A stretch of 64,000 nt of DNA. It comes from Williamsia sp. GTDB taxonomy: Bacteria > Bacteroidota > Bacteroidia > Chitinophagales > Chitinophagaceae. Below are positions 9,158 to 18,155 of the stretch, piece after piece; position 1 is the stretch's first letter; each line of letters starts with the position of its first letter. Where the stretch lies: assembly GCA_015069695.1 (NCBI GenBank), contig JADCRZ010000003.1:62001-126000 (forward strand), given 5' to 3'. The notes under the pieces are model-generated. The model did not search any database and was not told where the DNA came from. It saw nothing but the letters and a program-made list of their open reading frames with translations. Position numbers and translations under genes: made by a program.

Positions 9158-9916
9158 TCACTGCTGATTGTATTGTTTCTGTGTGTAGATTGCCCCACAT
9201 CTGAAACACTTCCCTTGATTCGCATACACTCTCCAATGTGTCGTACCTAGTGGGTTTCTACATGGTGGATTAGGACAGATATACTTTGATCTAAACTCAT
9301 CATCAAGTTCCTCCAGTTTCTCCATAGGGGATAGCATGCCGCTTACGAAAACGGCAACGGAGCTTGCCACTGCTGAGAACGGCAAATACTTGCTTTGCAA
9401 ATGGTGGTAAAGAACCGGATCTGCTTTTTCCAACTGATCTATATACAAAGCCTGTATTACTTCCCAAACAAAAAGGGGTGTTAATACAATCACTGACCGG
9501 ATCACACCGGTCTTAAGCTGATGCCTTCTGATGATTCCTTTACGATCCCTCTTGTATTGTATCCAAACTTCTTCCAAAGAACTAAATTCGCGTGTAAAAT
9601 CCAGAGGATTTTTCTTAACGTAAGCAGGAGACGCAGGTACTCCAAACAATTTTCTTAAATCCAGGTATGTGTTCTCTGATAGTCTTAATTCGTCGGCAAG
9701 TCTGATTTTTGCTTTCCGTATGCGATATCCATTTACATAAGTTCCATTGGTCGAATTAAGATCTTCTACAAAAAAGCAACCCTCGCCATCCATACTAATT
9801 TTTGCATGAAAGTTGCTAACATCCAGCTTTCCGATAACCACATCATTCGCATCGTTCCGGCCGAATGTTTTTGTTTCTATGCTTTTCTGAGAACTCATCT
9901 TTGTTTTATATAACAA
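9158..9916 (-). CDS. FHA domain membrane protein with C-terminal zinc ribbon
   Basis: 252 residues. The N-terminal FHA domain (about 14-90) has all core binding residues: GRNDAND (19-25), VSNFHAKI (33-40) and LNSTNGTYVNG (53-63). Two hydrophobic segments at about 139-160 and 178-195 anchor it in the inner membrane with both ends in the cytoplasm. The tail has a zinc ribbon with unusual spacing, C214-x4-C219 then C237-x2-C240. It is a mirror image of the other FHA gene, where the ribbon comes first and there is no membrane segment. It is a likely phosphothreonine reader held at the membrane near the kinase. An internal ATG at 9898 (MSSQKS) could be the true start. Confidence 0.85.
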   Translation of the reverse strand: MLYKTKMSSQKSIETKTFGRNDANDVVIGKLDVSNFHAKISMDGEGCFFVEDLNSTNGTYVNGYRIRKAKIRLADELRLSENTYLDLRKLFGVPASPAYVKKNPLDFTREFSSLEEVWIQYKRDRKGIIRRHQLKTGVIRSVIVLTPLFVWEVIQALYIDQLEKADPVLYHHLQSKYLPFSAVASSVAVFVSGMLSPMEKLEELDDEFRSKYICPNPPCRNPLGTTHWRVYANQGKCFRCGAIYTQKQYNQQ

Positions 9917-9993
9917 TTCAAAAATATTCAGTATTCACTTACGTGTATTCCGGAAATAGATAAACCGCCCTTTTTAGCGACAGAAGGCCTGTC

Positions 9994-10398
9994 TCAACCA
10001 TTATTCGATCCCTTTAGCCCGAACAATTGCAGCAAATCATTCTTTTTACTCTTGGATACAGGTATCGGACTTTTTACATTCTGCAGTAGAACATGCCCGC
10101 TATCTCCTCTTACATAATGGGTAAGCCTGTTGACGTTTATAATATAAGAATTGTGAATTCTGAGAAATGCTTCCTTTTGCAAATCTCTTTCATAATGCTG
10201 CAGGCTTTTGCTTGACACTAAGGGCTTTTCAATATTCTGTATGTGAATATGCGTATAGGATTTATTGGCTTCCAGGTAAAGAATTGAATTGATGTCTACC
10301 AACTCACACCCTTCCACGGTTGGAATAACAAGTTTTTCCAGTTTCTGTCTCTTTATATCAATGATGGTTTCGGGCTTGCCGCTTTGGCTTTCTTCCAT
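9994..10398 (-). CDS. LytTR-domain DNA-binding regulator without receiver
   Basis: A small regulator that consists almost only of a LytTR DNA-binding domain (I-P-T-V-E-G...LEANKSYTHIHI...FLRIHNSYIINVNRLTHYVR). The usual N-terminal phosphoacceptor (CheY-like) domain is absent; only about 25 polar residues precede the domain. The start was placed at MEESQSG; an upstream ATG at 10431 would add 11 hydrophobic residues of doubtful reality. It is the first gene of the minus-strand island, 77 bases before the FHA gene, so it may control that operon. What signal it responds to is not visible: it could be regulated by abundance, by phosphorylation or by partner binding. Confidence 0.85.
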   Translation of the reverse strand: MEESQSGKPETIIDIKRQKLEKLVIPTVEGCELVDINSILYLEANKSYTHIHIQNIEKPLVSSKSLQHYERDLQKEAFLRIHNSYIINVNRLTHYVRGDSGHVLLQNVKSPIPVSKSKKNDLLQLFGLKGSNNG

Positions 10399-11020
10399 GA
10401 TCAGGTTTGAAAATGAAATAAACAGATGCACTTCTCACAAGGAAATTACAATCTTTCCAAGACCACTTATTTTATCCCCCAAACGGCACACATAAAATAA
10501 CAACTAACTATCATTTGGCTTCCAGCCAAATTGACCCTGGCAAATATAAATTTCGGCAAAATTTACAAAATACCCTAAATATGGCATACGACAAATAGCA
10601 TCAGGTAGCTGTTTCTACCAATTTGACCTCAGCAGAACATTTGATAAAATTCTCTCTCCTTCCCTCCACTTCCGACCGGTTCGCATAGGCCTTTTTTTCC
10701 TGCAAGTGAAAAGCCGGTAAACCAACCTCTTCTATATGAAGAGCTGCTGAGCAGTATATGTATGAAACACACATAAATTACGAAGTACCCGTTGACTCTT
10801 GCAAAAAGGACCGTTCCATGCTCGCCAGGGGGATCGTGATGTATCTTCATCTCGACAGCGCCCAGAGAATACTGTACTACAAAACCTTTATTTATGCAGA
10901 CCAGGAGCTAACCTCAAACAGATCATACCGGTCCATCCCTTCAAAGCAATCCATCCGCTTTTCACTTTTAAAAAGTATTTTACAGCTTTCTGAACAGAAA
11001 ACCCCTCAATAAACACGTCC
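10399..11020. other. Divergent intergenic region, no gene seen
   Basis: About 620 bases between the LytTR gene (minus) and the antiporter gene (plus). Open frames here are short, lack recognisable protein features and contradict each other. It must hold the promoters for both directions, but no confident promoter boxes, hairpins or operator pairs could be assigned by eye. Confidence 0.5.
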
Positions 11021-12613
11021 ATGCATACTGTTTTACCATTCCTGCTTGCCATGATTGCGGCTGTTGTGTTGTTGGAAATGTGGGCGCAGAAATTGAAAAT
11101 TGCGTATCCTATCCTGCTGGTTGTAGCAGGATTGCTGGTCAGCTTTGTTCCGGCCCTGCCAAGGGTGCGAATCAATCCTGACCTTATCTTTTTTATATTC
11201 CTGCCACCCCTGTTGTTTGAAGCTTCCTGGACCATCTCGTTCAAGGAAATGAAAAAGTGGTGGCGCATAATCTGCAGCTTTGCTTTTTTGGTCGTCTTGT
11301 TTACTGCATTGTCTGTAGCCATTGTGGCCAATCATTTTATTCCGGGATTTACCATGGCCCTTGGTTTTTTGCTGGGTGGCATTGTTTCACCGCCCGATGC
11401 AGTCAGTACCGGCGCCATCACAAAATTTGTCCGGATACCGAAAACAACGTCTACCATTCTGGAGGGGGAAAGCCTGCTGAATGATGCTTCATCGCTTATT
11501 ATTTTCCGCTTTGCATTGGTTGCTGTTGGCACAGGCCAGTTTATCTGGCAGGATGCTGCCGGCAGCTTTTTATGGATGGTGATTGGCGGAGCAGGAATCG
11601 GCCTGCTCCTGGCCTGGATATTTGTTCAGGCGCACAAACGCCTTCCCACCAACGCTTCATCAGATATTGCCCTCACACTCGTAGAACCGTATCTCATGTA
11701 CTGGGTGGCAGAGCAATGCCATTGCTCGGGCGTACTGGCAGTGGTGAGCGGTGGCCTGTTTATGTCAGCCAGGCGCCTTGTTTTTTTAAACAGTGCCAGC
11801 CGCATTGCCAGCTACAATGTTTGGCAAAGCCTGGTTTTTATCCTGAACGGCGTGGTATTTCTGATCATCGGGCTGGAGCTGCCTGAAATTGTAGAAGGTT
11901 TGCAGGAAAAGGGAATACCGTTAAAGAGTGCCATCGGTTACGGCTTACTGGTTACTGCGGTGCTGATCGTAGTGAGGATCATCAGTTCGTACATAGCCCT
12001 GATTGCCACCTATATCTTCCGGCCAAGTGTAGCTCCCAGGGCCCGGTCGCGCAGGAGAACCCTGCTGATGCCGCTCCTGCTGGGCTGGACCGGCATGCGG
12101 GGTGTTGTTTCGCTGGCTTCGGCGCTCGCCATACCGATCGTTTTGGACGATGGCGCCGAGTTTCCGCAGAGAAACCTGATCCTGTTTATTACGTTTGTAG
12201 CTATCCTGCTTACGCTTTTAATACAAGGTCTCACACTTCCCTACTTCATCAGGCGGTCACGCCTGTTTGATGATTTTAACAATGCAAACCTGGAAGCGTC
12301 TACCAGGCAAGAAATGAAAAAAGGCTTAAAAACGCATGTCTATCAATTCCTCAAAGGAAAATATGAAAACGAGCTGAACCACCATGTTGGCCTGGAGAAA
12401 TTTTTTAAGCAATGGGAAGAACGGGCGAAAGCCACAGAAGACAATTGGATAACTGAAAAAACAAAAATAATTTTTGTGGAGTTGCTCGAAAGCCAAAGAA
12501 AATATCTCACTGAACTTAACAAAGACCCCGGTATTGACGAGGAGATTATCCGCCAGCAATTGTTTCAGATTGACCTGGAAGAAGAACGATTAAAAATAAT
12601 CACGTCAGCATAA
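11021..12613 (+). CDS. CPA1-family sodium/proton antiporter
   Basis: 530 residues with about 12-13 membrane segments over the first 420, then a charged cytoplasmic tail. It matches the NhaP/CPA1 group: an early FLPPLLFEASW (60-70), the unwound-helix motif SPPDAV (123-128) and the ion-site motif EGESLLNDA (148-156) with its Asn-Asp pair. Such proteins exchange sodium (or potassium) for protons across the inner membrane and serve pH and salt homeostasis. The tail (about 425-530) is rich in Glu and Lys, typical of a regulatory extension. It is transcribed alone, and its neighbours give no functional clue. Confidence 0.92.
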   Translation: MHTVLPFLLAMIAAVVLLEMWAQKLKIAYPILLVVAGLLVSFVPALPRVRINPDLIFFIFLPPLLFEASWTISFKEMKKWWRIICSFAFLVVLFTALSVAIVANHFIPGFTMALGFLLGGIVSPPDAVSTGAITKFVRIPKTTSTILEGESLLNDASSLIIFRFALVAVGTGQFIWQDAAGSFLWMVIGGAGIGLLLAWIFVQAHKRLPTNASSDIALTLVEPYLMYWVAEQCHCSGVLAVVSGGLFMSARRLVFLNSASRIASYNVWQSLVFILNGVVFLIIGLELPEIVEGLQEKGIPLKSAIGYGLLVTAVLIVVRIISSYIALIATYIFRPSVAPRARSRRRTLLMPLLLGWTGMRGVVSLASALAIPIVLDDGAEFPQRNLILFITFVAILLTLLIQGLTLPYFIRRSRLFDDFNNANLEASTRQEMKKGLKTHVYQFLKGKYENELNHHVGLEKFFKQWEERAKATEDNWITEKTKIIFVELLESQRKYLTELNKDPGIDEEIIRQQLFQIDLEEERLKIITSA

Positions 12614-12939
12614 TTTCCTTTGCATCGGTTATAGGCCAACAGGCGTCGAGTTAACAGAAGCAGACAAGGCCTCGTTGGTTCCATATAACAAGTTAATGGA
12701 CGCAAGACAATAGAATCAAAAAAATCGACCGTCCTGTACTGTCATTTACCTGGTTAAGCCGGAGCAGAATCACAAGTAACGGAGCAATCAATTTTCTTCA
12801 TGCTGCCAGACTCTATGGAAGTGTGCGTTCTGCTATCAAGCTGAATGAGCCAAACAGCTTTTTTGTACATGCCGTCCCAATTAGCTGAAATCTTTAATTT
12901 ACGGTCTGATAATCTTTACGTTCAAAAATCAGCGCAAGC
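12614..12939. other. Intergenic region before MoaE-like gene
   Basis: 326 bases with no convincing gene. A start-less open frame reaches 12888, but its translation is not recognised. It presumably includes the promoter of the gene at 12940. Confidence 0.45.
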
Positions 12940-13353
12940 ATGAACAAGAAACCGAAAAATATATTTGTACAAGGCCGCATTGATGCATCGTTCATTGCTG
13001 ATAGCATCCAAAAACACAGCACCCAAACTGAGATCGGGGCCCATAGCATCTTTTTAGGACAAGTACGCAGTGAAGTCAAGGATGAAAAATCTGTTGCGGA
13101 GGTTGATTATACAGCAGATGAAGCAGCTTCCCTGGAGCAGATGCATCTTGTTCGGGAAGCCATTTTTGCAAAGTACCCGCTGACGTGCATGCATATTTAC
13201 CACAGCCTGGGAAGGGTAAAAGCAGGCGAAATCTTTCTATTTGTGTTTACTTCTTCCAGGCACCACAAAGATGCTATTGCGTCATGCGAAGAAGTGGTAG
13301 CACGCATTAAAAAAGAATTGCCTGTTAAAAGCAAGGAGATCATGGAAGATTGA
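12940..13353 (+). CDS. moaE: MoaE-like molybdopterin synthase large subunit
   Basis: 137 residues matching MoaE: GAHSIFLGQVR (33-43), YTADEAASLE, HIYHSLGRVKAGE and the SSRHHKDAIASC stretch. MoaE transfers sulfur from thiocarboxylated MoaD to precursor Z (cyclic pyranopterin monophosphate) to make molybdopterin. Two things are odd. No moaD, moaA, moaC or molybdoenzyme gene lies nearby. The C-terminus, where MoaE normally has P-x-W-K-K-E and some 15 further residues, reads PVKSKEIMED and stops, which changes the conserved Trp and one Lys. It may be a functional short form or a decaying copy. It converges on the GH2 gene with 35 bases between. Confidence 0.82.
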   Translation: MNKKPKNIFVQGRIDASFIADSIQKHSTQTEIGAHSIFLGQVRSEVKDEKSVAEVDYTADEAASLEQMHLVREAIFAKYPLTCMHIYHSLGRVKAGEIFLFVFTSSRHHKDAIASCEEVVARIKKELPVKSKEIMED

Positions 13354-13388
13354 AATATGACTAAGAGCCTGCCCTCTTGCAGATCGGT

Positions 13389-16157
13389 TTACTGTGTTTT
13401 AACCTCCACCACCGCCCCCTTCAACCCCGGTGATGATGCTGATATTTTCAGGATGCCGGGGCGGGATTTTTCGGAACGGACAATAGCCAATACCAGTCCG
13501 GAAAAAGCTTCCCGTTCTTTTGACGCAAAAGATACCATATTGCCCGGATCGCCGTTGTCGGTGGCGATGATTTCTCCGGGGCCTTCTACCTGAAAGGTTA
13601 TTTTGTTGTCTGCAACCGGTACGGTGAGCCCGTTCTTATCTGCTACCCTCACCGTGATAAAAGAAAGATCAGCCCCATCCGCTTTGATGGTACGGCGGTC
13701 GGCACTGATCCCTAATTGTGCCGGAACATCCGTTGTCTGGATGGTTTGCTCCGCCCAGTGTTTGCCGCCTTTATAAGCAATTACCCGCAGCTGGCCCGGC
13801 TCGTATTTTACATCATCCCACCGGATCCTGTATTCAAACGGGGCTTTTTTCTTTTTGCCCAGTGAACGGCCATTCAAAAAGAGCTCTGCTTCATCGCCCG
13901 ACGTAAAAACATGCACCGGTGTTGTTTGCCCCGTGCGGTCGGGCCAGTTCCAATGGGGAAGGATATGTGCCATGGGAAAGCCGGGACGCCAGCGGGACTG
14001 GTACAAGTAAAAGCGGTCTTTTTTAAATCCTGCCAAATCGACGATACCTGAATATGAACTGCGTGCGGTATAGTAAGGAGTAGGTTCACCCAGGTAATCC
14101 CAACCGGACCACACAAACTCACCGGCCACATACGGATGCTTGTCCTGCGTCGCAAAAACCTTGTCCGGCGATGCACCAAACTGCGCTGTATACAGCTCAT
14201 ATGCGCTTACCCATTGCCGCTTGGGATCGCCGCCGGTGCTGTCGCTTACCGGCGCACTGATGGCATCAGCCAGCGGAAATACATACGTACCGCGGGTGCT
14301 GAGCGCAGAGGCCGTTTCGCTGCTCACGATCATTTTGCCGGGAAACTTTTCTTTGAACGCAGGATACAGGGGCGATGTTCTGATGCCCCTGAGATGGGCA
14401 TAGGCAGGTGCATCACGAATGCCTTCTCCCTGGTAATTCAAACTAAGGATGTCCATGACCTGGGGGAAAGGCATGTCTGGCTTGGCATAGTTCATCGAGG
14501 CCGTGGCAGGTCTCGTGCTGTCTTCTTCCTTCACGATCGTATACAGCTTCTTTGCCAACGATGCGCCTTCCTGCGCTGTATACTGTTCTCCTACTTCGTT
14601 GCCAAAGCTCCAGGCAATGATGGAGGGATGATTGCGGTCCCTTCTTACAAAGGACCGGATGTCGGGCTCATACCAATCAGAAAAGATCAGGTGAAAATCC
14701 AGCGGCGTTTTTCCTCTTTCCCAACAGTCAAAAACTTCGTCGATCACCAGAAATCCCATCCGGTCTGTAAGATCAAGCAATTCCGGTGCAGGCGGATTGT
14801 GCGAGAGGCGGATCGCATTGCAACCCATCTCAGCCAGGATCTCTAATTGCCGCTCGGCGGCCCTGGTATTGAATGCAGCCCCCAATGCACCGAGGTCATG
14901 GTGCTGGTTTACCCCCCGGATCAGTACCGGCTTCCCATTTACCAACAGGCCCTTTTGGGGATCAAACTGCAAAGAACGGATACCAAAGCGGGTTTCATAT
15001 TCATCTACCAATTTCCCGCCTGTATACAACCGGGTAACGGCCGCGTATAAGTGGGGGTTTTGCAAAGGTGCCGGTTCCCACAGCAAGGGATTTTTCAGCC
15101 TAATTCCATTTTCTATTTTTGATTTTTCTCCGGCCGGAACATTGATAACTGAACGCGGGAAAAAAGCAACCGGTTTTCCTGTTTTACCAAGCTGCGCATT
15201 CAATGCATACACTTCTGTAACCACCGCTATGTTTTGCGCCGTGCCTGCTTTGTTTTCAACCATCACAGCCAGCCGGATACCGGCCGCGGAAGCAGAGACC
15301 TCTCCAGCCTGAATGCTGGTTCCCCATTGGGCTATATGCACCGGGCTTACCTTTGTAAGCCACACATTGCGGTAGAGACCGCCGCCCGGATACCAGCGGG
15401 AAGAATTATTTGGATTGTCGAGCCGGATCGCCAGCTGGTTATCGCTTCCAACCTGCAAGTAAGGCGTCAGATCAAGCCGGAACGAATTATAGCCATAAGG
15501 CCAGCCACCCACCAGATGTCCATTCAGCCACACCATTGCGTACGACATGGCGCCATCTATATCAAGGTAAATCCATTTGCCTTTGTCTCCGGCGGGCATG
15601 GTTAGTTTCCTGCGGTACCAGCCAATGCCCTGGCTGGGCAAGCGGCCCATGCCCCCGCCTACTTCCGGATTGTTGCCCGCGTAGAAAGGCCCCCTGATGG
15701 CCCAGTCGTGCGGCAGGTCTACTTGCTCCCACCGGCTGTCATCAAAATCTCTTTGCACAAAAGAAACTGTAGAGCCGGGATTTCCTTCCGGACGCTGGTG
15801 ATGCTTTGCCGGGTCATTGATAAAATCGTTGGCGGTGGGCAAGATCCATTTTTTCAACACCTTGTCCGAAGAAGAACCCCTTGTCGTATCTGTTGCTCTT
15901 GTATCGGCAACCATATTATCGTTCCGGTTGGTGACTGCAGGACGTACATCATAGGACAGGTTTTCACCATCAGCCGGATCGCCTTTTATAAACCGCCAGT
16001 TGTCATTGATAGAAACTCTTTGCCTTCCGCTTTGCGCAGATGCAACGAAGGGAAATAAAACGGTCACAATAAACAGAAAATACCCTGAGATGCACAAGCC
16101 TGCAATGCGCTTTGAAACTATCATGAGGAGCAGTTTATAGAAACTTCGATGACACAA
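13389..16157 (-). CDS. GH2 glycoside hydrolase (beta-galactosidase-like) with DUF4982
   Basis: 922 residues; a signal peptide ends near VASAQ, and an internal start MIVSKR 11 codons later gives the neater leader. Domains in order: GH2 sugar-binding jelly roll (about 90-270), Ig-like sandwich (280-390), TIM barrel (395-740), DUF4982-type domain and a bacterial Ig-like C-terminus. Catalytic features: RLSHNPPAPELLDLTD, the acid/base in WSFGNEVGE (about E520) and the nucleophile in VSSETAS (about E613). It is a periplasmic exo-beta-glycosidase, most often beta-galactosidase, though other GH2 activities cannot be excluded. It is the third gene after the SusC/SusD pair on the same strand, so it should process the glycan imported by that pair. 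Confidence 0.92.
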   Translation of the reverse strand: MCHRSFYKLLLMIVSKRIAGLCISGYFLFIVTVLFPFVASAQSGRQRVSINDNWRFIKGDPADGENLSYDVRPAVTNRNDNMVADTRATDTTRGSSSDKVLKKWILPTANDFINDPAKHHQRPEGNPGSTVSFVQRDFDDSRWEQVDLPHDWAIRGPFYAGNNPEVGGGMGRLPSQGIGWYRRKLTMPAGDKGKWIYLDIDGAMSYAMVWLNGHLVGGWPYGYNSFRLDLTPYLQVGSDNQLAIRLDNPNNSSRWYPGGGLYRNVWLTKVSPVHIAQWGTSIQAGEVSASAAGIRLAVMVENKAGTAQNIAVVTEVYALNAQLGKTGKPVAFFPRSVINVPAGEKSKIENGIRLKNPLLWEPAPLQNPHLYAAVTRLYTGGKLVDEYETRFGIRSLQFDPQKGLLVNGKPVLIRGVNQHHDLGALGAAFNTRAAERQLEILAEMGCNAIRLSHNPPAPELLDLTDRMGFLVIDEVFDCWERGKTPLDFHLIFSDWYEPDIRSFVRRDRNHPSIIAWSFGNEVGEQYTAQEGASLAKKLYTIVKEEDSTRPATASMNYAKPDMPFPQVMDILSLNYQGEGIRDAPAYAHLRGIRTSPLYPAFKEKFPGKMIVSSETASALSTRGTYVFPLADAISAPVSDSTGGDPKRQWVSAYELYTAQFGASPDKVFATQDKHPYVAGEFVWSGWDYLGEPTPYYTARSSYSGIVDLAGFKKDRFYLYQSRWRPGFPMAHILPHWNWPDRTGQTTPVHVFTSGDEAELFLNGRSLGKKKKAPFEYRIRWDDVKYEPGQLRVIAYKGGKHWAEQTIQTTDVPAQLGISADRRTIKADGADLSFITVRVADKNGLTVPVADNKITFQVEGPGEIIATDNGDPGNMVSFASKEREAFSGLVLAIVRSEKSRPGILKISASSPGLKGAVVEVKTQ

Positions 16158-16236
16158 AATTAGAATTCCTGCACGTGAGTTTAGATCAGAACAGCTACTT
16201 TGAAACTACAAAAAATTGAATTTACGGGCATGCTAT

Positions 16237-16326
16237 GCATCGTAGACCCACCCCTGCCCCTCCCGGGATGGGATGAGAAAAAATGCACTTTCTTCTTATC
16301 CCATCCCGGGAGGGGCAGGGGTGGGT
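16237..16326. repeat. GC-rich palindrome, REP-like, copy 1
   Basis: Arms ACCCACCCCTGCCCC... (from 16246) and its near-perfect inverse ending at 16326 pair over about 34 bases with one visible mismatch and a 13-base loop. The left arm is preceded by GCATCGTAG, a flank that also marks the other two copies. It lies between the SusD stop and the GH2 start and could stabilise or terminate the mRNA between them. Related copies are at 28076-28159 and 31941-32040. Confidence 0.85.
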
Positions 16327-16375
16327 TACGGCCTGTAATGTTCGAAAGACCGACATAAGTTTCGATACGCTCCCG

Positions 16376-18106
16376 CTATTGCGGATACCCCGGATTTTGC
16401 TCCAGTTTTGCAGCGCGGTTTCTTTCGATCTCGTCTGCGGGGATCGGCCAGAGGTTGTAATTGTCCTGCATTTGCGTGCCGTAAAAGGGATTCAGTCTTT
16501 TGACCCTGTCTACCCATTTGCCCAAACGCATCAGGGTTAACATTCTTTTTTCTTCTACCCCAAACTCGCGCAGTCTTTCATCCAGTATGTAATCAATGGT
16601 CACACTGGCGGGCAGCACGGCCGAAGCATTGGATCTTGCACGCACCGCATTGATGTCGGCAGCAGCTGAATTCAGGTTGTTCAATCCCAGGTAAGCTTCT
16701 GCCCTGAGCAGGTAAGTTTCCGCCAGCCTGAACATGTACTGATCGATATAAGTTCCGCCTGCACCCGCCGTCAGGTAATTTCTTCTGAGCGAATCGATGG
16801 TAAGAATTGCAGCAGGTACTGCATTGTCCGCTGCCACCAGGGTTTGCGGCGGCTCATATGCCTGGGTGGCTTTTGACTGATAAGGATAAAAAGACCGGTC
16901 GGGTTTGTTGGCTACCAGCGCACCATTGATGCCGGTTGCACCTGCCGGAGGATTGCGGGTAGAAACCAGTTTGCCAAAGAGGGGACTGGCCGGGTTGTTA
17001 CCATAAAAATCCCTTACGAAGTTGTGGTTGGCATTTCTTAAGTCATTATTAAAATCGCTTTGCCAGATATCGGTAATAAAATAAGCATCCGGTGCCAGGA
17101 ACCCAACACCTCTTCCGCCGGTATAGTTGCCGATCGGCCAGAGAAAAGGTGCTACGCCATTCACCCGCACATCGCGGACAAGGGGCGCATGAACCCGCTC
17201 CAAAGAATAAACGCCATTTTGATTTCCACCGGAGGTACTGCCGCCGCCGCCGATTACATCTGTTTCAATCTGGATCACCCAGATGGCTTCCCTGTTGCCA
17301 CCCTTTCTGTTTTGGTTGCCTCTTTGAAACAAATCCCAGTAAACATCACCGGGGGTAACGGTACTCCGCCTTCCAAACCTGCTTCGCATAAGGCTCACCG
17401 TGGGGTCATTGATAACCAGGGTAGCCGCATCCACCGCATTCTGAAACTGGCCATCTGCAATGTATACTTCGGACAACAGGTGGTTGGCTGCCTGGCTGGT
17501 AACCTCTCCATCTTTAACGGAGCCATCAGCCAGTGAGGGCAGGTTGGTGACGGCGTATTTCAGGTCTTCAATGGCCTGGGCATACACCTGCTTTCTTGTT
17601 GATCTGGTAAAACCGGTTTCAGGGGTTGTCACTTCCTGCAGTACCAGCGGTACGCCGCCATACAAATAACCAAGTGTCCGGTAAGCAAAGGCCCTGAAAA
17701 ATCTCGCTCTCCCCTCAAACAACTTTTTCTGCGTATCCGTGAGTGACGAGCCGGGTAACCGGCCAATAATGGTATTTGCCTCCGACACAATTTTATACAT
17801 GGGCGCCCAGGCAAAATTGGTCAATCCTCTCGGTGCCATGTCAGCCGCCATATTGGGTGTGGTTACGGTGATATCAAAAAAAGCGTCTGTCCGGTACAGG
17901 TAGTAAAAAGGCTGAAAATCATTGATGGTGTAAAAATGCTGCCGCACCAGTCCGTACAGGTTATTCGTAGAGGCAGTAAAGTCTGCTGCTGTTTTAAACG
18001 CATTGGAGGTACTTAAAAAATCCAATGGCTTCTCCGTTAAAAAATCTTTCTTACAGGATAAACCGCCTGTCAGAAGTATCAACAATAAAAATTTATAAAC
18101 TTTCAT
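16376..18106 (-). CDS. SusD/RagB-family outer-membrane glycan-binding lipoprotein
   Basis: 576 residues. The lipobox LLTGGLSC (about 11-18) makes it a surface or outer-membrane lipoprotein; the SusD start FLTEKPLDFLSTSNAF follows. Helical TPR-type segments (GRARFFRAFAYRTLGYLYGG; YMFRLAETYLLRAEAYLGL) and the C-terminal SusD block (ILDERLREFGVEEKRMLTLMRLGKW) are clear. It acts as the lid of the SusC channel and captures oligosaccharide. It starts 49 bases after the SusC gene and forms one unit with it. The palindrome follows the stop, then the GH2 gene. Exact glycan unknown. Confidence 0.95.
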   Translation of the reverse strand: MKVYKFLLLILLTGGLSCKKDFLTEKPLDFLSTSNAFKTAADFTASTNNLYGLVRQHFYTINDFQPFYYLYRTDAFFDITVTTPNMAADMAPRGLTNFAWAPMYKIVSEANTIIGRLPGSSLTDTQKKLFEGRARFFRAFAYRTLGYLYGGVPLVLQEVTTPETGFTRSTRKQVYAQAIEDLKYAVTNLPSLADGSVKDGEVTSQAANHLLSEVYIADGQFQNAVDAATLVINDPTVSLMRSRFGRRSTVTPGDVYWDLFQRGNQNRKGGNREAIWVIQIETDVIGGGGSTSGGNQNGVYSLERVHAPLVRDVRVNGVAPFLWPIGNYTGGRGVGFLAPDAYFITDIWQSDFNNDLRNANHNFVRDFYGNNPASPLFGKLVSTRNPPAGATGINGALVANKPDRSFYPYQSKATQAYEPPQTLVAADNAVPAAILTIDSLRRNYLTAGAGGTYIDQYMFRLAETYLLRAEAYLGLNNLNSAAADINAVRARSNASAVLPASVTIDYILDERLREFGVEEKRMLTLMRLGKWVDRVKRLNPFYGTQMQDNYNLWPIPADEIERNRAAKLEQNPGYPQ

Positions 18107-18155
18107 ATCCGGGAATGTTGTTGTTGTAAAAGAATAGTTTGCTGTCTGGGTCCGA

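Noticed and set aside
10629-11012. Short open frames on both strands in the gap before the antiporter
   Set aside because: They overlap on opposite strands, lack signal, domain or repeat features and look like chance.
12670-12888. Start-less plus-strand frame before the MoaE-like gene
   Set aside because: About 60 codons with no ATG, no recognisable motif and no coupling to a neighbour; length is within chance expectation.
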